Assembly (NCBI GenBank): GCA_012103325.1
Contig: WLWY01000023.1
Location: 1-45,331 of the forward strand
Length of the DNA: 45,331 nt
Reading direction: 5' to 3'
DNA from: Alphaproteobacteria bacterium
Lineage (GTDB): Bacteria; Pseudomonadota; Alphaproteobacteria; UBA8366; GCA-2717185
The position numbers and the translations under genes were made by a program. The notes below the pieces were generated by a model. It was not told the origin of the DNA and did no database searches. It was given only the letters and a program-made list of their open reading frames with translations. Below are positions 42,783-45,331 of this stretch, one piece after another. The first letter of the stretch is position 1. Every line of letters begins with the position of its first letter.

Positions 42783-43792
42783 AGTACCGAGAATACTGCG
42801 TCGATGCCCAGATCGGTGAGCGGCAGTTCCCATTCCTGTTTCCGGCTGCGCAGATTAAAGCAGCAAATTCTCGTCGGCAGCGACGGCAGCGACTTATCGT
42901 AATCGTCCATACCGGAAATCCGCTTCACCTGCGCCTTGGCCCAACGGACCTTATCCTGCAGCTTGGTCTGGCGAAGCTTGCTAAAGCCCACGATGACCCG
43001 GTCTTCATCAAGAACCTCGATGCCCCGGCACCAGCCCAGCGGATACTCGCTTTCAACGATATCTCGGAGATTGACGATTTCCGTGACCTGACAGGTCTGC
43101 GGATCGGCAATCAAGACATTGCCGTCCACCGCTGTGAAAAAGAGCTTGCCGTCGTGCAGCAACCCGTCATGGACGACCTGCACCGGGTGGAACCCTTCAC
43201 CCGACAGGTCAATGCGCTTTTCTCGGTCGGTCAGGCATACCGCGTCCTTCAGGTCGCACCGCGTCGTCCATATTTCATCACCGAGGGTGAACACGAAGTT
43301 CGGGTGTGCTTGGTGCGGCTTGGTACTGGGCATCTTGCGATAATCTTCATCCCGCGAGAACCGCGCCCATGTGTCGGCACCCAGCACGTCCCATTCGTTC
43401 AATAGGGCGCCATCCGTATCGACTTCGACGATGATATCCAGACCAGTAACAGCGACCAGCAACGTACCTCGGTCCGTCGGCATCACGTGGTGCAAATCGT
43501 TGAAGCACGGGAGCGAAACGTAATGCTCAATCTCAAAATTGGGCAACCGGTAAACGATGACTTCTGTTTGTGTGCAGGTGTACAGCCGGTCTCCCACCAA
43601 CGTCCCCGCCTTGAACAAAACCGATGGCTGGTCGGGACAGGCCTCGGGTGGGGAGAAATAATCATGGACCCTGACAGCTTCTCTCGTTTCCGCGTTCGCC
43701 TTGACAACAACCGCTTTCACATAACGCTGCCATTCCTGACTTTTGGCCGCGTCGGATCGCATCTCGCCACCCAGAATGTAAAGATCGCGCAT
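42779..43792 (-). CDS. Unrecognised soluble protein, beta-propeller-like composition
   Basis: 337 aa from the ATG at 43792 (MRDLYILGGEMR); in-frame starts at 43879 and below add a basic leader that looks spurious. No signal peptide or membrane helix is visible. Repeated short beta-strand patterns with turns, such as GDRLYTCTQTEVIVYRLPNFEIEHY and GKLFFTAVDGNVLIADPQT, suggest a WD40/NHL-like propeller, but I cannot place it in a named family. Many His and Asp residues might bind a metal. Genes on either side are an exporter and a ThDP enzyme; no function is proposed. Confidence 0.7.
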   Translation of the reverse strand: MRDLYILGGEMRSDAAKSQEWQRYVKAVVVKANAETREAVRVHDYFSPPEACPDQPSVLFKAGTLVGDRLYTCTQTEVIVYRLPNFEIEHYVSLPCFNDLHHVMPTDRGTLLVAVTGLDIIVEVDTDGALLNEWDVLGADTWARFSRDEDYRKMPSTKPHQAHPNFVFTLGDEIWTTRCDLKDAVCLTDREKRIDLSGEGFHPVQVVHDGLLHDGKLFFTAVDGNVLIADPQTCQVTEIVNLRDIVESEYPLGWCRGIEVLDEDRVIVGFSKLRQTKLQDKVRWAKAQVKRISGMDDYDKSLPSLPTRICCFNLRSRKQEWELPLTDLGIDAVFSVL

Positions 43793-44023
43793 CAACAACA
43801 ACTCTGTAATTCGAGGAAAGCTAGACTGAAACCACCTTTGCTGCGCTTTATGGCAAGAGTACCGGCGCATCGCAAGCACCGGTCCCTACAGCGTTTTGCT
43901 CGCGTTCTCACGGCATTCGGTTGCGAGAACCAGCTAGGTGCCTTAATGAACACACAGACAGTGCCGTACAGACACGGCGTGTGCTCGTCCGTCCCGGTAA
44001 ACACATCAGAAGATGGTTAAGAA

Positions 44024-45331
44024 ATGAACAATGCCGACCTCATCGTAAAGACCTTAAAAGCAGCCGGTATCGATTACGGGTTCGGTATCCCGAGCGGCAA
44101 TGTGCTGCCACTGATGGAAGCCATGCGCACCGGTGACATGGAGTTCGTCCTCACCGCGCATGAAGGGTCCGCTGGATTTAGCGCCGATGTCATGGGCCGG
44201 CTCACGGAGAAGCCAGGTCTTTGCATTGCAACGCTGGGCCCCGGCGCGACCAATCTTTCGACAGGCGTCGGAAATGCCTGGCTGGACCGCTCGCCGCTGA
44301 TCGCGATCACGTGCAACCTAAATACCGATCAGCTCGGCCGCCGCATTCAGATGTATATCGACCACGAAGCGCTGTTCAAACCGATCACCAAGGCCAGTTT
44401 CGCCCTGCGGCCCGGCAACATCGTCGAAACGTTGGAGAAAGCCGTCAAAATGGCTCTCTCCGAACCCCGTGGGCCGGTGCATATCGACCTTCCCGAAGAC
44501 GTGGCGCTGGCGGCCGCAACAGAAACAGCGCCCCGCAGCATCACGCAGGCCGCCTATTCGGCCGCCCCAGCAGACTCGGCCCTCGCAAAAGCAGAAGAGC
44601 TGATCGCCAAGGCGAAATACCCAATTGCCGTGCTCGGTTCGTCCGCCATGCGCATGCAGAATATGGATCTGCTGCGCGACTTCGTGGAGCGCAACGGCAT
44701 TCCATTCGCCACGACGACCATGGCCAAGGGGCTGATCGACGAAGATCACGCGCTGTCCATCGGTTGTATCGAACGGGCGCGGCGTCAGGTGCAGCGGGCG
44801 TTCCTGCGCGGCGCGGATCTGATCATCGGGTTGGGTTACGACACAATCGAAGTCGAATATGAGGCGTGGATCGGCGATGTGCCGCTGCTGCAAATAGATA
44901 TCGAAGCCGTCGACACCGATGGGTCGGTTGAAATCGCCTGCGAAGTTACCGGCGATCTCGATTCATCGCTGAGCCAACTCAACGCGTTCGATCCGGCGCA
45001 GAACGATTGGACCGACGACATAATTTCAAGCCATCGCAAAGCCTTCCACGACTCATTGCGGCCCCCGAGCGAAAACTTCGCACCGCACCATGTGATCGAT
45101 ATCGTCCGCTCCGCCCTGCCGCGCGAAGGTATCCTGACTTTCGACGTCGGCGCGCACACCCATCAGATCGCGAGCCAGTGGACCGCGCACAGCCCACGCA
45201 GTTTTCTCATCACCAATGGCTGGTCTTCAATGGGCTTCGGACTGCCCAGCGCAGTCTCCGCAAAACTGGCGCGGCCCGATTTGCCGGTGGTCTGCATTCT
45301 GGGCGACGGCTGCTTTCAAATGACCTGCGGC
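44024..45331 (+). CDS. ThDP-dependent enzyme, acetolactate-synthase-like (truncated by window)
   Basis: 436 codons from the ATG at 44024 run without stop to the last base. The fold is that of ThDP-dependent decarboxylases and synthases (acetolactate synthase, benzoylformate decarboxylase, sulfopyruvate- or oxalyl-CoA-type enzymes). The catalytic Glu is E47 in AHEGSAGFSAD, LGPGATNLSTGVGNAW follows, and the second-domain GDGCFQMT at the very end is the ThDP/Mg motif. The HEGSA sequence differs from the HEQ-type of biosynthetic AHAS, so a catabolic role is more likely. A 3' portion of about 100-150 codons is probably missing. Confidence 0.88.
   Translation, partial: MNNADLIVKTLKAAGIDYGFGIPSGNVLPLMEAMRTGDMEFVLTAHEGSAGFSADVMGRLTEKPGLCIATLGPGATNLSTGVGNAWLDRSPLIAITCNLNTDQLGRRIQMYIDHEALFKPITKASFALRPGNIVETLEKAVKMALSEPRGPVHIDLPEDVALAAATETAPRSITQAAYSAAPADSALAKAEELIAKAKYPIAVLGSSAMRMQNMDLLRDFVERNGIPFATTTMAKGLIDEDHALSIGCIERARRQVQRAFLRGADLIIGLGYDTIEVEYEAWIGDVPLLQIDIEAVDTDGSVEIACEVTGDLDSSLSQLNAFDPAQNDWTDDIISSHRKAFHDSLRPPSENFAPHHVIDIVRSALPREGILTFDVGAHTHQIASQWTAHSPRSFLITNGWSSMGFGLPSAVSAKLARPDLPVVCILGDGCFQMTCG

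Overview
The window is high-GC, densely packed bacterial chromosomal DNA with short intergenic gaps, frequent 4-nt ATGA/GTGA overlaps and weak to moderate Shine-Dalgarno sites. The protein families and gene style fit a free-living alphaproteobacterium, perhaps Rhodospirillales-like; this is inferred from gene content only. No rRNA, tRNA or CRISPR array was seen. Genes are cut at both ends of the window.

Layout. 1-6.0 kb: tail of an unknown gene, then hyuB-hyuA (hydantoinase/oxoprolinase), an acyl-CoA dehydrogenase and a secreted TPR protein. 6.1-10.1 kb: a TauD-type dioxygenase, an N-acyl-D-amino-acid deacylase-like amidohydrolase (minus) and an MFS transporter. 10.1-14.6 kb (minus): soeABC, a cytoplasm-facing membrane sulfite dehydrogenase. 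An AT-rich control region with a strong -10 and a perfect 9-bp dyad separates it from a second D-aminoacylase paralogue. 16.7-19.95 kb: a DUF457-type membrane hydrolase, a VOC protein and a Baeyer-Villiger-type flavin monooxygenase.

19.97-23.6 kb (minus): cytochrome c, an acetyl-CoA-synthetase-like ligase, and a gene interrupted by one in-frame TGA. That gene reads through as a PrdB/GrdB-like selenoprotein with a U-P-N-C-T-R motif. A 7-bp hairpin with a GUC loop lies 18 nt after the TGA, as expected of a bacterial SECIS. This is the main discovery of the window, because conventional gene calling would split it into two fragments.

23.7-26.5 kb: a GFA-like zinc protein, a second TauD-type dioxygenase and a calcineurin-like phosphoesterase. 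26.6-31.7 kb: hcrC-hcrA-[IS]-hcrB, a 4-hydroxybenzoyl-CoA-reductase-type molybdenum enzyme whose beta subunit carries the extra [4Fe-4S] loop. Between hcrA and hcrB sits a REP-like double hairpin, and an intact IS5-family element has inserted exactly into the 5-nt loop of one hairpin. 31.7-36.2 kb: an SDR protein lacking the usual Tyr/Lys pair, and iorAB (indolepyruvate:ferredoxin oxidoreductase). 36.3-41.8 kb (minus): an operon of amidohydrolase, CoxL-like, CoxM-like and a CoxS-CoxG fusion. 41.9-45.3 kb: an EamA exporter, an unrecognised soluble protein and a truncated ThDP-dependent decarboxylase/synthase.

Taken together, the region looks like a catabolic island for unusual nitrogen, sulfur and aromatic compounds: cyclic amides and N-acyl-D-amino acids (hydantoinase, two D-aminoacylases, possibly the proline-reductase-like selenoprotein), sulfonate or sulfite (dioxygenases, SoeABC) and aromatic acyl-CoA or aryl pyruvates (Hcr, Ior). 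IorAB makes reduced ferredoxin and Hcr-type enzymes consume it, so the two could be electron-coupled.
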